Source: Desulfobacteraceae bacterium UBA5616 (GTDB taxonomy: Bacteria > Desulfobacterota > Desulfobacteria > Desulfobacterales > UBA5616). From it: a DNA stretch of 60,674 nt. The stretch covers positions 1 through 60,674 of the forward strand of contig DIKO01000038.1 of NCBI GenBank assembly GCA_002423615.1, read 5' to 3'. Positions within the stretch are counted from its first letter, which is position 1. Each line of letters opens with the position of its first letter. This document shows positions 52,253 through 60,438 of this stretch, one piece after another. The notes beneath the pieces were generated by a model. It was not told the origin of the DNA. It worked only from the letters and a program-made list of their open reading frames with translations, and ran no database searches. A program made the position numbers and the translations under genes.

Positions 52253-53632
52253 TCAGCCTTTTTTCGTCAAAATTTCAAACAATTCCCTATCACTGTCCGC
52301 GGCGAGTTCGGTTCCGATGCCGTGACCGCCAGCCTCTGCGCTGGCAAGATAAAGCCCCTTCAAGGGGGTAACCACCGAGGGTCTTTTCTCGTGAACCTGG
52401 GTTACAGTCTGACCCACGCCGATGATGTTGCCGGTTTCTCCCGAAAATGAGTTGATGAATTCAGGGGTGTCCAGCCGATGCCAGAGGACCTTGCCCCTTG
52501 CCTCGGGATAGGCGGAGTAAAATGAGTCCATCAAAACCTTCTCCCATTTGCTCCAGTCGTCCACGGCCGGCGAGCCCGAACCGTAAAAAATCATCTGCCG
52601 GCCTTCCGGCGCGAGAGACGCATCGTAATTGGTGGGTATGGTAATCATGCCGCCCACAAGGTCCGGGAGTTAACCCGGGGAGAGTTTGCCTTTCCTGTCC
52701 TCCCCTTCCTCTTTGGCATAGGGACGGTACATCAGCAACTGATCACCGGTGATTTTCTCCGCAAGACCTACCTTAAGGCCTATGGCATGATAAGACCATG
52801 TCAGGTTCTGAATCCTGTTGACATAATCCGCAGGAAAATGGTCGGTCCCGACCAGGTCTGAAACCGTGGCCTTGATATCGGCATTGCTGATAATGATCGG
52901 GGCTCTGAATTCCCGTCCGTCCTTCAGGCGGACGCCGACCGCGGTTTTGTTTTCCACAAGGACTTTATCCACACCGGCTTTGGTCATCACTTTTCCCCCG
53001 TGTCTTTCAACCGCGGCAAGGTATGCCCGGGGGATGGCGATACATCCGCCTTTGGGGTAGGCGCTGCTTCGGGCGGCCAATACTTCCCGGAAGCACCGGA
53101 TAAATTCGGCGGTGCTCGCAACATTCAATTCCACACAAAAATACTGCCCGTTGATCATGTCAAAAAAATCATGGGCCTGCGGGTGGGTCGTATATTGATT
53201 GACCCACTGATCCAGCGGAACATACCAGAGCCTGTCAATCTCATCTTCGGTCATCTGACTGATTTTAATAAAAATACTGGCTAGTTTATCGCTTTCCGCC
53301 TGGGGCATTGTGCCGATCATGTTGGCCCGGGAATATTTCTTTCTCTCATTGCCCACCCTTAAAATCGGTTTCTCGATGGTGACCCAGTCAATGGCGTCCG
53401 GTGTTCCGATCCTTCTGCAGACATCTCCCAGGGACCCCTTATCCGCCACCCCGAACAGGTGAACGCCCACATCCACCGTAAATCCGTCTTTCTGGTAGGA
53501 GGTACATCGGCCGCCGATAAAGGCGTTTTTTTCCAGAACCAGGGTTTTATAACCGGCATGGGCCAGCAGTCCGCCGACTGCCGCACCGCCGATTCCACTT
53601 CCAATGATAATCGCATCATAAGATTCGTTCAT
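52253..53632 (-). pseudogene. Carotenoid/phytoene desaturase-type FAD oxidoreductase interrupted by an in-frame TAA
   Basis: The first 320 codons (53632-52673) encode an FAD Rossmann domain (AIIIGSGIGGAAVGGLLAHAGY) and the middle of a CrtI-like flavoprotein, then a TAA at 52670-52672. The same frame continues for about 138 codons with LPDLVGGMITIPTNYDASL and the family C-terminal FAD motif GLYLASAEAGGHGIGTE, ending at 52253. Only one codon breaks the gene, so the mutation is recent or a sequence error. TAA is not a selenocysteine or pyrrolysine codon. It starts 20 bp downstream of tRNA-Ser. Confidence 0.85.
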
Positions 53633-53652
53633 TGCTGTCTCCTTTATTCAAT

Positions 53653-53745
53653 GGCGGAGAGGGTGGGATTCGAACCCACGATCCCGCTTTTGGCAGGATA
53701 CCGCTTTTCGAGAGCGGGGCCTTCAACCGCTCGGCCACCTCTCCA
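53653..53745 (-). tRNA. serU: tRNA-Ser (anticodon CGA)
   Basis: Read on the minus strand the 93-base sequence opens GGAGAGG and closes CCTCTCC, then G and an encoded CCA. The anticodon arm is CCGCT-CTCGAAA-AGCGG, giving anticodon CGA (codon UCG). A long variable arm of class II type and the T-arm GTGGGTTCGAATCCCAC are present. Confidence 0.96.
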
Positions 53746-53764
53746 ATGTCCCGAAACAGGCCGT

Positions 53765-53793
53765 TGTTTATATTTTTTGCACCTTTCTGTCAA
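53765..53793 (-). promoter_or_regulatory. Promoter of tRNA-Ser
   Basis: On the minus strand TTGACA (53788-53793) is followed by TATAAA (53767-53772, 15-base spacer) or TAAACA (53765-53770, 17-base spacer). The tRNA 5' end is about 20-25 bases further on. Confidence 0.6.
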
Positions 53794-53908
53794 GGATTGA
53801 CATGAGAAATATTTTCCCTTGCACAAGCCGGACCATTTTAGTATCTGATGCAGGCATAAAACAAAATGAACTCCCATCCAATGGGAATAAAAAGGGAAAT
53901 CTCAACCC

Positions 53909-55240
53909 ATGGCCGTTATTGCACCTTTTAAAGGCATTGTGTATAACCCGGAAAAAATCAAAGACATGGCGGATGTCTGCACTCCCCCTTATGATGTGAT
54001 TTCAAAAGAGGAGCAGGAATACTTTTACCGGCGGCATCCGTACAATATCGTTCGTCTGGACTTTGGGAAAACAACTGAAAACGATGGGGAAGATCAAAAC
54101 GTTTTCACCCGGGCAGCCGAATATTTCAGGCAGTGGCTGAACGACGAAGTTCTGGTCGAAGATCCCCGGCCGGCCTTTTATCTGACGGCGGTTGAATTCG
54201 ACGCCAACGGGGAAAAGGTCATCCGGTACGGCATGATTGTCCGTGTAGGCCTTGAGCCGTTTGAAAAGGGAATCATTCTTCCCCATGAAAGAACTTTTTC
54301 CAAGGTCAAATCCGAAAGACTGAACCTGATCAAGGTCTGCCACGCCAATTTCAGCCCCATTTTCTCCCTTTACTCCGACCCAGAGAATACCGTTTTAAAC
54401 CGGTTGAGGGAGCAGGCGGGCCGTCAGCCCGCTCCGGACATGAGTTTTGTGGATTCCAAGGGGCTTGGCCAGCGGATGTGGCGGATTACCGATGAAGCGC
54501 TCTTAAAATCCCTCACCGAGACCATGGCGGACAAGATCATTTATATTGCCGACGGCCATCACCGGTATGAAACAGCCTTAAATTACCGGAAATGGGCCTC
54601 TGAAACCCTGCCCGACTTTAACGGGAATCACCCGGCGAATTTCGTCATGATGTACCTTTCCTGCATGGATGAACCCGGGCTGACGATTTTCCCGGCCCAC
54701 CGGTTGCTCCACGGCCTTGATGAAAAAACCCTGTCCGATCTGATCTCCAATGCGGAACCCTATTTCGACATCACCCGGTTCATCTGGACATCAGAAGACA
54801 AAACCGACGTCCGAAGAAAGTTCCAGGAAAACCTTTTATCCAACCACTCGGATCAGACCATCGGTGTTGCCGTTCAAAACCGCTCTGAACTTTACCTGTT
54901 TAAGACAAAGCCCGGCGTCATGAAGAATCTTTTTTCCCATGAAATCGCCCCCTGTCTCATCGAATTGGACGTTACCGTGCTGACCCATCTGATTTTCATG
55001 AAACTTATGGGATTTGACATGCACCGGCTGGACAACGAACAACTGATCAGCTACTCCAGCGACTGGGAAGAAGCTCTTGATGAAGTAGAACTAAACCGGT
55101 GCGAAGCGGCCTTTATTTTAAATCCCACCAGGATCGAGCAGGTTAAAGACGTGGCTGAAGCGGGGTTGATCATGCCGCGAAAATCCACTTATTTCTATCC
55201 CAAGGTGATCACCGGTCAGGTGATGAACAAGCTGTTTTAG
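53909..55240 (+). CDS. DUF1015 family protein
   Basis: A 443-residue cytoplasmic protein of the DUF1015 family. Typical features are the opening APFKGIVYNPEKI, TPPYDVIS near 27, NIVRLDFGK near 48, HERTF near 125, and IADGHHRYETAL near residue 215. The family is widespread in anaerobes; its function is not firmly established. A serine-kinase role has been proposed for relatives. Its 3' end overlaps the convergent methylase gene by 32 bp. Confidence 0.88.
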   Translation: MAVIAPFKGIVYNPEKIKDMADVCTPPYDVISKEEQEYFYRRHPYNIVRLDFGKTTENDGEDQNVFTRAAEYFRQWLNDEVLVEDPRPAFYLTAVEFDANGEKVIRYGMIVRVGLEPFEKGIILPHERTFSKVKSERLNLIKVCHANFSPIFSLYSDPENTVLNRLREQAGRQPAPDMSFVDSKGLGQRMWRITDEALLKSLTETMADKIIYIADGHHRYETALNYRKWASETLPDFNGNHPANFVMMYLSCMDEPGLTIFPAHRLLHGLDEKTLSDLISNAEPYFDITRFIWTSEDKTDVRRKFQENLLSNHSDQTIGVAVQNRSELYLFKTKPGVMKNLFSHEIAPCLIELDVTVLTHLIFMKLMGFDMHRLDNEQLISYSSDWEEALDEVELNRCEAAFILNPTRIEQVKDVAEAGLIMPRKSTYFYPKVITGQVMNKLF

Positions 55241-55961
55241 GGTTTCCAAACATGTTCATCACCTCCCGGGTGTAAACCTTTTCTTTTTCATAAACCACCA
55301 GGGGCGGGGCCATTGTCACATCGGGACCGGCCCCTTTGACCCCCTTGACAAGAACCAGTTTAGGCGGATCGCCGGCAAAGGAATGCACCAGCCTCATCCA
55401 TTTGGGTTCAATGTCTTGCTCCCTCATGTGGCATAGCAGGTCGGTGATGCGGTTGGCCGGATAAATCATGGCAAGAACCCCGGAGACTTTCAGGAGGCGT
55501 TTGGCGGCTTTCGTGATTTCGGGAAGTGACGTCATAATTTCATGGCGGGCCATTGCCCGCTGTGGGTTGGGATTGATTCTGCCCGAATCCAGACGCCGAT
55601 AGGGGGGATTGCTGAGGATAATATCCACCGGAGTTCCGATCAGATTCTGATTCAGTTCCTTTAAATCGCAGCACAGGATCTTGAGCCGGTCCCCCAGGTT
55701 GTTATGGGACGCATTCCACACAGCCAGTTCCGCCAGTTCCTTCTGTACCTCGACACCGTAGAATAGAGCTTCCGGGTTCTTGACCGCCAGTAACAGCGGA
55801 ATAACACCACACCCCGTCCCCAGATCCAACACCCGGTCGGGGGGTTTGGGATGAACATGGGAAGCGAGCAGAACCGCATCAAGGGAAAACCGGTACCCCC
55901 ACCTTTCCTGGCGCAGGGAAATGTCGCCGTTATAAAAGGTATCCGTGGTGAATTCCACCAT
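55209..55961 (-). CDS. TrmN6-like tRNA1(Val) adenine-N6 methyltransferase
   Basis: A 250-residue SAM-dependent methylase. It has the family N-terminal RQERWGYRFSLDAVLLASHV, the SAM site VLDLGTGCGVIPLLLA near 45-60 and the NPPY catalytic motif near 117. E. coli TrmN6 methylates A37 of tRNA1-Val. The start is followed upstream by the DUF721 gene stop with a 3-bp gap, so they share a transcript. The 3' end overlaps the DUF1015 gene. Confidence 0.88.
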   Translation of the reverse strand: MVEFTTDTFYNGDISLRQERWGYRFSLDAVLLASHVHPKPPDRVLDLGTGCGVIPLLLAVKNPEALFYGVEVQKELAELAVWNASHNNLGDRLKILCCDLKELNQNLIGTPVDIILSNPPYRRLDSGRINPNPQRAMARHEIMTSLPEITKAAKRLLKVSGVLAMIYPANRITDLLCHMREQDIEPKWMRLVHSFAGDPPKLVLVKGVKGAGPDVTMAPPLVVYEKEKVYTREVMNMFGNPKTACSSPDR

Positions 55962-55964
55962 GGG

Positions 55965-56279
55965 TCAGACCGGACCGATGGTGAATCTGATGTTCTCCAC
56001 AAGGTCATCCCCCAGCGTCCCGTTAATATTCCGGATAATTTCGGTTTTCAGAAAGGAGAGTTCGTGCATCCATGAAGAGTCCGCCACATGCACCATCAGC
56101 AATTTTTCTTTAAGTGCCACAGGTTTGGCATTTTGAGCAATGACCGGTCCCGCTGCAATCTCCCAGATGTCCCATACCTGTAACAGCCCTTTCCCACAGG
56201 AGCGGCCGACATTCTCCATCAATTTGTCCAGCAGGTCTCCGATGGGCGTGAACCGGCTGATTTTTTTCGTCTTGTCCAT
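55965..56279 (-). CDS. DUF721 (DciA-like) protein
   Basis: A 104-residue protein of the DUF721 family; some members (DciA) load the replicative helicase. Visible features are IGDLLDKLMENVG near the N-terminus, VWDIWEIAAGPVIAQNAKPV near 35, and LLMVHVADSSWMHELSFLK near 60, the core KH-like fold. It lacks the long C-terminal tail of some DciA proteins, so the helicase role is only possible. It is the first gene of the pair with the TrmN6-like methylase. Confidence 0.82.
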   Translation of the reverse strand: MDKTKKISRFTPIGDLLDKLMENVGRSCGKGLLQVWDIWEIAAGPVIAQNAKPVALKEKLLMVHVADSSWMHELSFLKTEIIRNINGTLGDDLVENIRFTIGPV

Positions 56280-56375
56280 GATAAAACCTATTTAAACACA
56301 TTTTTTAAGATCGATCAAAACATTTTGCACGCTGTCCCGGACTTGAAAGATGAATTGTTTTAAGCCCTTTTATAC

Positions 56376-56404
56376 TTGACTAAACCCGCAAGGTACCCTA
56401 CAAA
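56376..56404 (+). promoter_or_regulatory. Sigma-70 promoter of hflKC
   Basis: TTGACT at 56376-56381, a 17-base spacer and TACAAA at 56399-56404. The expected start near 56411 leaves a leader of about 80 bases before the hflK ATG. Confidence 0.55.
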
Positions 56405-56491
56405 TAGCAAAACATCAGGCCATTGGACCCACAGGAGCGGCACTTTGCCGGTCTCCCGGCAACAACAAACGGAATCTATCGGGAAAAAAAC

Positions 56492-57547
56492 ATGAATTGG
56501 GACTGGGATAAACTTAAGGAGCAACAGCACAAACAAAGCACAGGGATCTCACCCCCTCAGGTGGATGAACTGCTCAACAGATTCAAGGCCATGAAACTGC
56601 CGGGCGGCCCCATTGTTTTTGCCATATTTATTATTTTGTTTTTGATCTATAGCGCAATCTTTACCATTCAAGCGGATGAAGTCGGCGTTATTCAGCGATT
56701 CGGTGTATTTAAGCGGATTGCGCAGCCGGGTCTGAATTTCAAGCTTCCGGCCGGCATTGAAAAAGTCACCAAGGTAAAAGACAAAAAAGTTTTCAAGGAG
56801 GAGTTCGGTTTCAGGAGCACTAAGGACAATGAACGGCCCTTCTTTCCATCCCAGACGGAAAATGATGATGTTTCCCTGATGCTGACCGGAGACTTGAATG
56901 TCGCCGTGGTGCCCTGGATCGTTCAGTACCGGATCAGCCATCCTTACAATTTTCTATTCAAGGTCGATGAAGTCCTGATGATTTTAAGAGACATGTCCGA
57001 GGCCACCATGCGCCAGGTTGTGGGAGACCGGAGCATCAACGAAATCATCAGCAAACGGGATGAAATCGCCGTGGAAGCCAAAATGCTCCTGCAAAAGGAA
57101 CTCGACCAGGCTGAAACCGGCATCAAGATAGTGACCATCGAAATGCAGAAGACCAATGTTCCCGAGCCCGTTCAACCGTCTTTCAATGAAGTGAACCAGG
57201 CTACCCAGGTAAAGGAACAGATGATTTACCAGGCCCGGGAGGATTACAACAAGGCGATTCCCGCGGCCAGGGGTGAGGCGGAAAGAACCCTGAAGGCCGC
57301 CGAAGGTTATGCATTGGAAAGAATTAATAAAGCCAAAGGCGATGGAGCCAGGTTCACAGCCCTTTATGGGGAATACACCAAGGCCAGAGATGTGACCCAG
57401 CGCCGGATGTATCTGGAAATGATCAGGGATGTTTTCCCGAAACTCGGGAACAAATATATTGTTGATTCGGAGCAGAAGAATCTCCTTCCATTGCTCAACA
57501 TCGGACCCAAACAACTCGAACAGCAGGCCATCGGTACTGAAAAATGA
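56492..57547 (+). CDS. hflK: Membrane protease modulator HflK
   Basis: A 351-residue band-7/SPFH protein. The ATG at 56492 gives the family opening MNWDWDKL; the frame is open back to 56423. One N-terminal membrane helix (GPIVFAIFIILFLIYSAIF) precedes the SPFH domain (DEVGVIQRFGVFKRIAQPG) and a coiled coil (YNKAIPAARGEAERTLKAAE). HflK with HflC forms a large periplasmic cage around the FtsH protease. The stop overlaps the hflC start by four bases. Confidence 0.94.
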   Translation: MNWDWDKLKEQQHKQSTGISPPQVDELLNRFKAMKLPGGPIVFAIFIILFLIYSAIFTIQADEVGVIQRFGVFKRIAQPGLNFKLPAGIEKVTKVKDKKVFKEEFGFRSTKDNERPFFPSQTENDDVSLMLTGDLNVAVVPWIVQYRISHPYNFLFKVDEVLMILRDMSEATMRQVVGDRSINEIISKRDEIAVEAKMLLQKELDQAETGIKIVTIEMQKTNVPEPVQPSFNEVNQATQVKEQMIYQAREDYNKAIPAARGEAERTLKAAEGYALERINKAKGDGARFTALYGEYTKARDVTQRRMYLEMIRDVFPKLGNKYIVDSEQKNLLPLLNIGPKQLEQQAIGTEK

Positions 57548-58494
57548 AAAATAAAGGAATCCTAATTTTATTGGCCGCCGTGGTTCTGGCGATTATCGGT
57601 TTTTCCTCGGCGTACATCGTGGACGAAACGGAACAGGTGGTGATTACCCAGTTCGGAAAAGTGGTGGGCACTCCAAAAACAACTCCGGGCCTGTACTTTA
57701 AATTCCCCATGATTCAAACCGCCGTATATTTTCCCAAAAACCTTCTCCAGTGGGATGGGGACCCCGGACAGATCCCGACTCTGGAAAAAACCTATATCTG
57801 GGTTGATGCCTTTGCCCGGTGGAAAATCACCGATCCGTTGAAATTTCTTCAAACCGTGAACAACACCACCAACGCGCGGAGCCGTCTGGACGACATCATC
57901 GATCCTGCGGTGAGAAATTTCATCACTTCGTACCGGCTTATCGAAACGGTCCGTAATTCCAATCGCACGCTGGATACATTTGAAATCGGCATAGATGAAG
58001 CGGCGAAAAATGAAAGGCCCATATCCAATATCACCACAGGGCGGGAACGGATCACCGATGGTATAATGAAACAGGCCCAACCCAAACTGGCTCCCTTCGG
58101 CATCGAACTGGTGGATGTCAAAATCAAACGGGTCAACTATGTGGAAACGGTCAGAGAGTCGGTTTACGGCCGAATGATTGCCGAGAGAAAGCAGATCGCT
58201 GAAAAGTTTCGGTCCGAAGGGAAAGGTGAGGCCACTAAAATCCTCGGCGAAAAAGAGCGTGTGCTAAAGGAAATTACCTCCGGCGCCTACCGGAAAGCCC
58301 AGGAGATCAAGGGAAAGGCCGACGCCGAAGCCACCCGGATTTTCGCCGATGCGTTCGGTGTGGACCCGGAATTTTATTCCTTTGTCAAGACTCTTGAAAT
58401 TTATGGCGAATCCATGGATCAAAACAGCTCTCTGATCCTTTCCACGGATTCGGAATTTTTGAAATATCTTAAGGGTTTTAAGCCGGAGAAGTGA
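57544..58494 (+). CDS. hflC: Membrane protease modulator HflC
   Basis: A 316-residue SPFH protein and partner of HflK. The N-terminal helix (ILILLAAVVLAIIGFSSAYI) is followed by ETEQVVITQFGKVVG and the long helix region FRSEGKGEATKILGEKERVL, ending in the YGESMDQNSSLILSTDSEF segment common to HflC. Translationally coupled to hflK through an ATGA overlap. A terminator follows at 58516. Confidence 0.94.
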   Translation: MKNKGILILLAAVVLAIIGFSSAYIVDETEQVVITQFGKVVGTPKTTPGLYFKFPMIQTAVYFPKNLLQWDGDPGQIPTLEKTYIWVDAFARWKITDPLKFLQTVNNTTNARSRLDDIIDPAVRNFITSYRLIETVRNSNRTLDTFEIGIDEAAKNERPISNITTGRERITDGIMKQAQPKLAPFGIELVDVKIKRVNYVETVRESVYGRMIAERKQIAEKFRSEGKGEATKILGEKERVLKEITSGAYRKAQEIKGKADAEATRIFADAFGVDPEFYSFVKTLEIYGESMDQNSSLILSTDSEFLKYLKGFKPEK

Positions 58495-58515
58495 TCCGCC
58501 GGATTAAAACCAAAT

Positions 58516-58558
58516 AAAAATACCGGGCCGTTTGGGGTAGAGGACCGGTATTTTTTTT
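58516..58558. terminator. Rho-independent terminator after hflC
   Basis: AAAAATACCGG (58516-58526) pairs with CCGGTATTTTT (58545-58555), followed by further T to 58558. With A runs on the other side it can also end the convergent bS22-type gene. Confidence 0.88.
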
Positions 58559-58591
58559 CAATGCGTTAAGTCTGACAGATCGAAGGTGTTC

Positions 58592-58690
58592 CTATTTGCC
58601 TTTTCTCCGCTGATGGCGTGTACGGGCTAAAAGCTTTCGATGTTTGTGTTTGCGCATTTTTTTCCTCCGCTTTTTGACAACGCTGCCCAA
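58592..58690 (-). CDS. Small basic ribosomal protein of the AURKAIP1/COX24 (bS22, mS38) type
   Basis: A 32-residue gene read from the minus strand. It starts at TTG (58690) with GGAGGTGATCGG directly upstream, an almost perfect anti-16S match. The product opens MGSVVKKRRKKMRKHKHRK and continues LLARTRHQRRKGK, closely matching the mycobacterial bS22 and the COX24/AURKAIP1 domain of mitochondrial mS38. Half of the residues are Lys or Arg. An internal ATG (MRKHKH) would cut away the conserved GSV.KKRR start, so TTG is preferred. It converges on hflC. Confidence 0.85.
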   Translation of the reverse strand: MGSVVKKRRKKMRKHKHRKLLARTRHQRRKGK

Positions 58691-58834
58691 CCGATCACCT
58701 CCAATCGTCTCTTGAATTTTGAATAATGGTCTTGCTATCACTTTTTTTGCTGATTTGTCCACAACTTTTTTCCCCTGCCCTCAAATAAGATAATAATATG
58801 AAAGAAAATAATCATCGCCCCGAACCTTAAATCG

Positions 58835-58863
58835 TTGATATGGAAAACCGGGTATGGTAGAAA
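58835..58863 (+). promoter_or_regulatory. Sigma-70 promoter of the HExxH protein
   Basis: TTGATA at 58835-58840, 17 bases, then TAGAAA at 58858-58863 with an upstream TGG that resembles an extended -10. The start near 58870 leaves a leader of about 63 bases. Confidence 0.5.
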
Positions 58864-58932
58864 ACTCCGTCCTGGTGGGATCTGAAAGAATAACATTATT
58901 TTAAACTTCGTATTAAATCTGGGGAGACCGGT

Positions 58933-59472
58933 ATGAGCAGGCGAATGGCCTTCAATCCCTTGGAAATCGATATCGTCAACAATTCAGTCCGGCTTGCGGA
59001 AGAACTGGTCAGTAATCATTATAAATTATCCTCAAACCAGTGGCTGAAGAAAAAATACGATATCAAGACACTGGTTGACCTGAATGAAAATGAGATTGTG
59101 GACGGCCCCTTTGCTCAGATACTGCACTACAAGGGCCGCCCCAAGGATTTCACTCTGGAATCGACATCTTTCGATTTTTATAAGATATGCATTCAAGATC
59201 ATGCCATCCTGTCCGTAGTCAATCAGGGCCCTTCCCTTAACCTGTTCCCCTTTACCCTTTATGTCCTTGTCCACGAACTGGTGCATATCGTCCGGTTCAG
59301 CAAATTTCTGCAAAATTTCTACGCTTCGGCCGATGAAAAAACAATCGAGGAAAAGCGAGTCCATGAGGCAACCCGGCAAATATTGAACCCACTCACCCTG
59401 CAAGGGCTTAAATCCGTTTTTGATTTTTATCAACAATGGATAATTCCCTTTGAAGACCTCAGGGAGGGATAA
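58933..59472 (+). CDS. HExxH-motif protein, unknown family
   Basis: A 179-residue soluble protein. Around residue 114 the helix YVLVHELVHIVRFSKF has a metalloprotease-type HExxH, and about 30 residues later EKRVHEATRQIL could offer a third ligand. There is no signal peptide, so it would act in the cytoplasm. The rest (FNPLEIDIVNNSVRLAEELV and the C-terminal FDFYQQWIIPFEDL) matches no family I can name. It is a single gene upstream of fmdB-like and groES genes. Confidence 0.72.
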   Translation: MSRRMAFNPLEIDIVNNSVRLAEELVSNHYKLSSNQWLKKKYDIKTLVDLNENEIVDGPFAQILHYKGRPKDFTLESTSFDFYKICIQDHAILSVVNQGPSLNLFPFTLYVLVHELVHIVRFSKFLQNFYASADEKTIEEKRVHEATRQILNPLTLQGLKSVFDFYQQWIIPFEDLREG

Positions 59473-59489
59473 AAATAATTTTTCATCTA

Positions 59490-59517
59490 TTGACAACCGG
59501 AAAAGTTGGACTATATT
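59490..59517 (+). promoter_or_regulatory. Sigma-70 promoter of the FmdB-like gene
   Basis: Perfect TTGACA (59490-59495), 16-base spacer and TATATT (59512-59517, five of six). Start near 59524, leader about 73 bases. Confidence 0.7.
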
Positions 59518-59596
59518 TACCTCGATTCGAATTTTTAGTGATCAAAATAAAGATCGTTGAAACAAGATCAATAGTTTTACCAGGAGGGTGCGAGAA

Positions 59597-59884
59597 ATGC
59601 CGATTTATGAGTATGAATGTGAAAAATGTGGAAACGTATTGGAAGCCTTCCAAAGCTTTTCGGACAAACCGTTAACCAAATGTTCCTCCTGCTCAGGGAA
59701 ACTGCACAAAATTATTTCCCAGAACACTTTCCACCTAAAAGGAAGCGGCTGGTACGTTACGGATTATGCAGGCAAATCGCAAAAGGGCCAAACAAAACAA
59801 AAAACGGATGAAACCGCGTCTTCATGCGACAGCAAGTGCGATGGCCCGAAAGCGGAAAAGAAATCCTCCGGCGCCGTTGAATAG
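59597..59884 (+). CDS. FmdB-family zinc-ribbon protein
   Basis: A 96-residue protein opening MPIYEYECEKCGNVLEAFQ, with a second pair CSSCSG, giving a complete four-cysteine zinc ribbon. The ATG at 59597 is used because AGGAGG lies eight bases before it. The C-terminal 40 residues are polar, low complexity, with a CDSKC group that may bind extra metal. It lies 222 bp upstream of groES, possibly as a separate unit. The role of FmdB-type proteins is uncertain. Confidence 0.85.
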   Translation: MPIYEYECEKCGNVLEAFQSFSDKPLTKCSSCSGKLHKIISQNTFHLKGSGWYVTDYAGKSQKGQTKQKTDETASSCDSKCDGPKAEKKSSGAVE

Positions 59885-59898
59885 AAGTTCTAATACTG

Positions 59899-59939
59899 CC
59901 GGAATCCTTGAAACATGATGGGAAACTTCCGGAATCCTT
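59899..59939. repeat. Direct repeat CCGGAATCCTT upstream of groES
   Basis: The 11-base unit occurs at 59899-59909 and 59929-59939 with a 30-base period, in the gap between the FmdB-like gene and groES. No CIRCE element or clear sigma-32 promoter was found in this gap. Confidence 0.4.
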
Positions 59940-60106
59940 TCGCAGATAAAAAAGTGACCCCTGTTTTCCAGGTTATTTTTTTTAACGGCTTCAAAGGACT
60001 TCCGAAAATCTTTAAAAACCTTGTCTCTTGACGGGTTTTTGTTTCAGCGAATTCAGTTTTTAAATCAACTACCCACGAGTCTAATCGGAAAAAGGAGAAG
60101 AAACAC

Positions 60107-60394
60107 ATGAAACTCAGACCATTACAGGACAGGATTTTAGTTAAGCGGGTCGAAGAAGAAACCAAAACCAAAGGGGGAATTATTATTCCGGATACCGCCA
60201 AAGAAAAACCGGCCGAGGGAAAAGTAATCGCCGTGGGCAACGGCAAAGTCGGTGATGACGGCAAACGCGTTCCTCTGGAACTCAAAGTCGGCGATCAGGT
60301 GCTTTTCGGAAAATATGCCGGAACGGAAGTGAAAATCGACGGGGAAGAGCACCTCATCATGCGTGAAGACGACATCCTCGGTGTTGTTGAATAA
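60107..60394 (+). CDS. groES: Co-chaperonin GroES
   Basis: A 95-residue chaperonin lid protein. MKLRPLQDRILVKRVEEE, the mobile loop TKGGIIIPDTAKEKP and the ending EHLIMREDDILGVVE are canonical. AAGGAG precedes the ATG. groEL follows 44 bp later. Confidence 0.97.
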   Translation: MKLRPLQDRILVKRVEEETKTKGGIIIPDTAKEKPAEGKVIAVGNGKVGDDGKRVPLELKVGDQVLFGKYAGTEVKIDGEEHLIMREDDILGVVE

Positions 60395-60438
60395 CGGTTC
60401 ATCACTAAAATCTAAATCAGATATGGAGGATATTGAAA

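Noticed and set aside
52658..52680. Possible recoding (selenocysteine or pyrrolysine) at the internal stop of the desaturase-type gene
   Set aside because: The stop is TAA; those systems use TGA and TAG, so a pseudogene call is simpler.
53788..53802. Perfect palindrome TGTCAA-GGA-TTGACA beside tRNA-Ser
   Set aside because: It arises from two outward -35-like hexamers; the rightward one has no acceptable -10, so an operator is not claimed.
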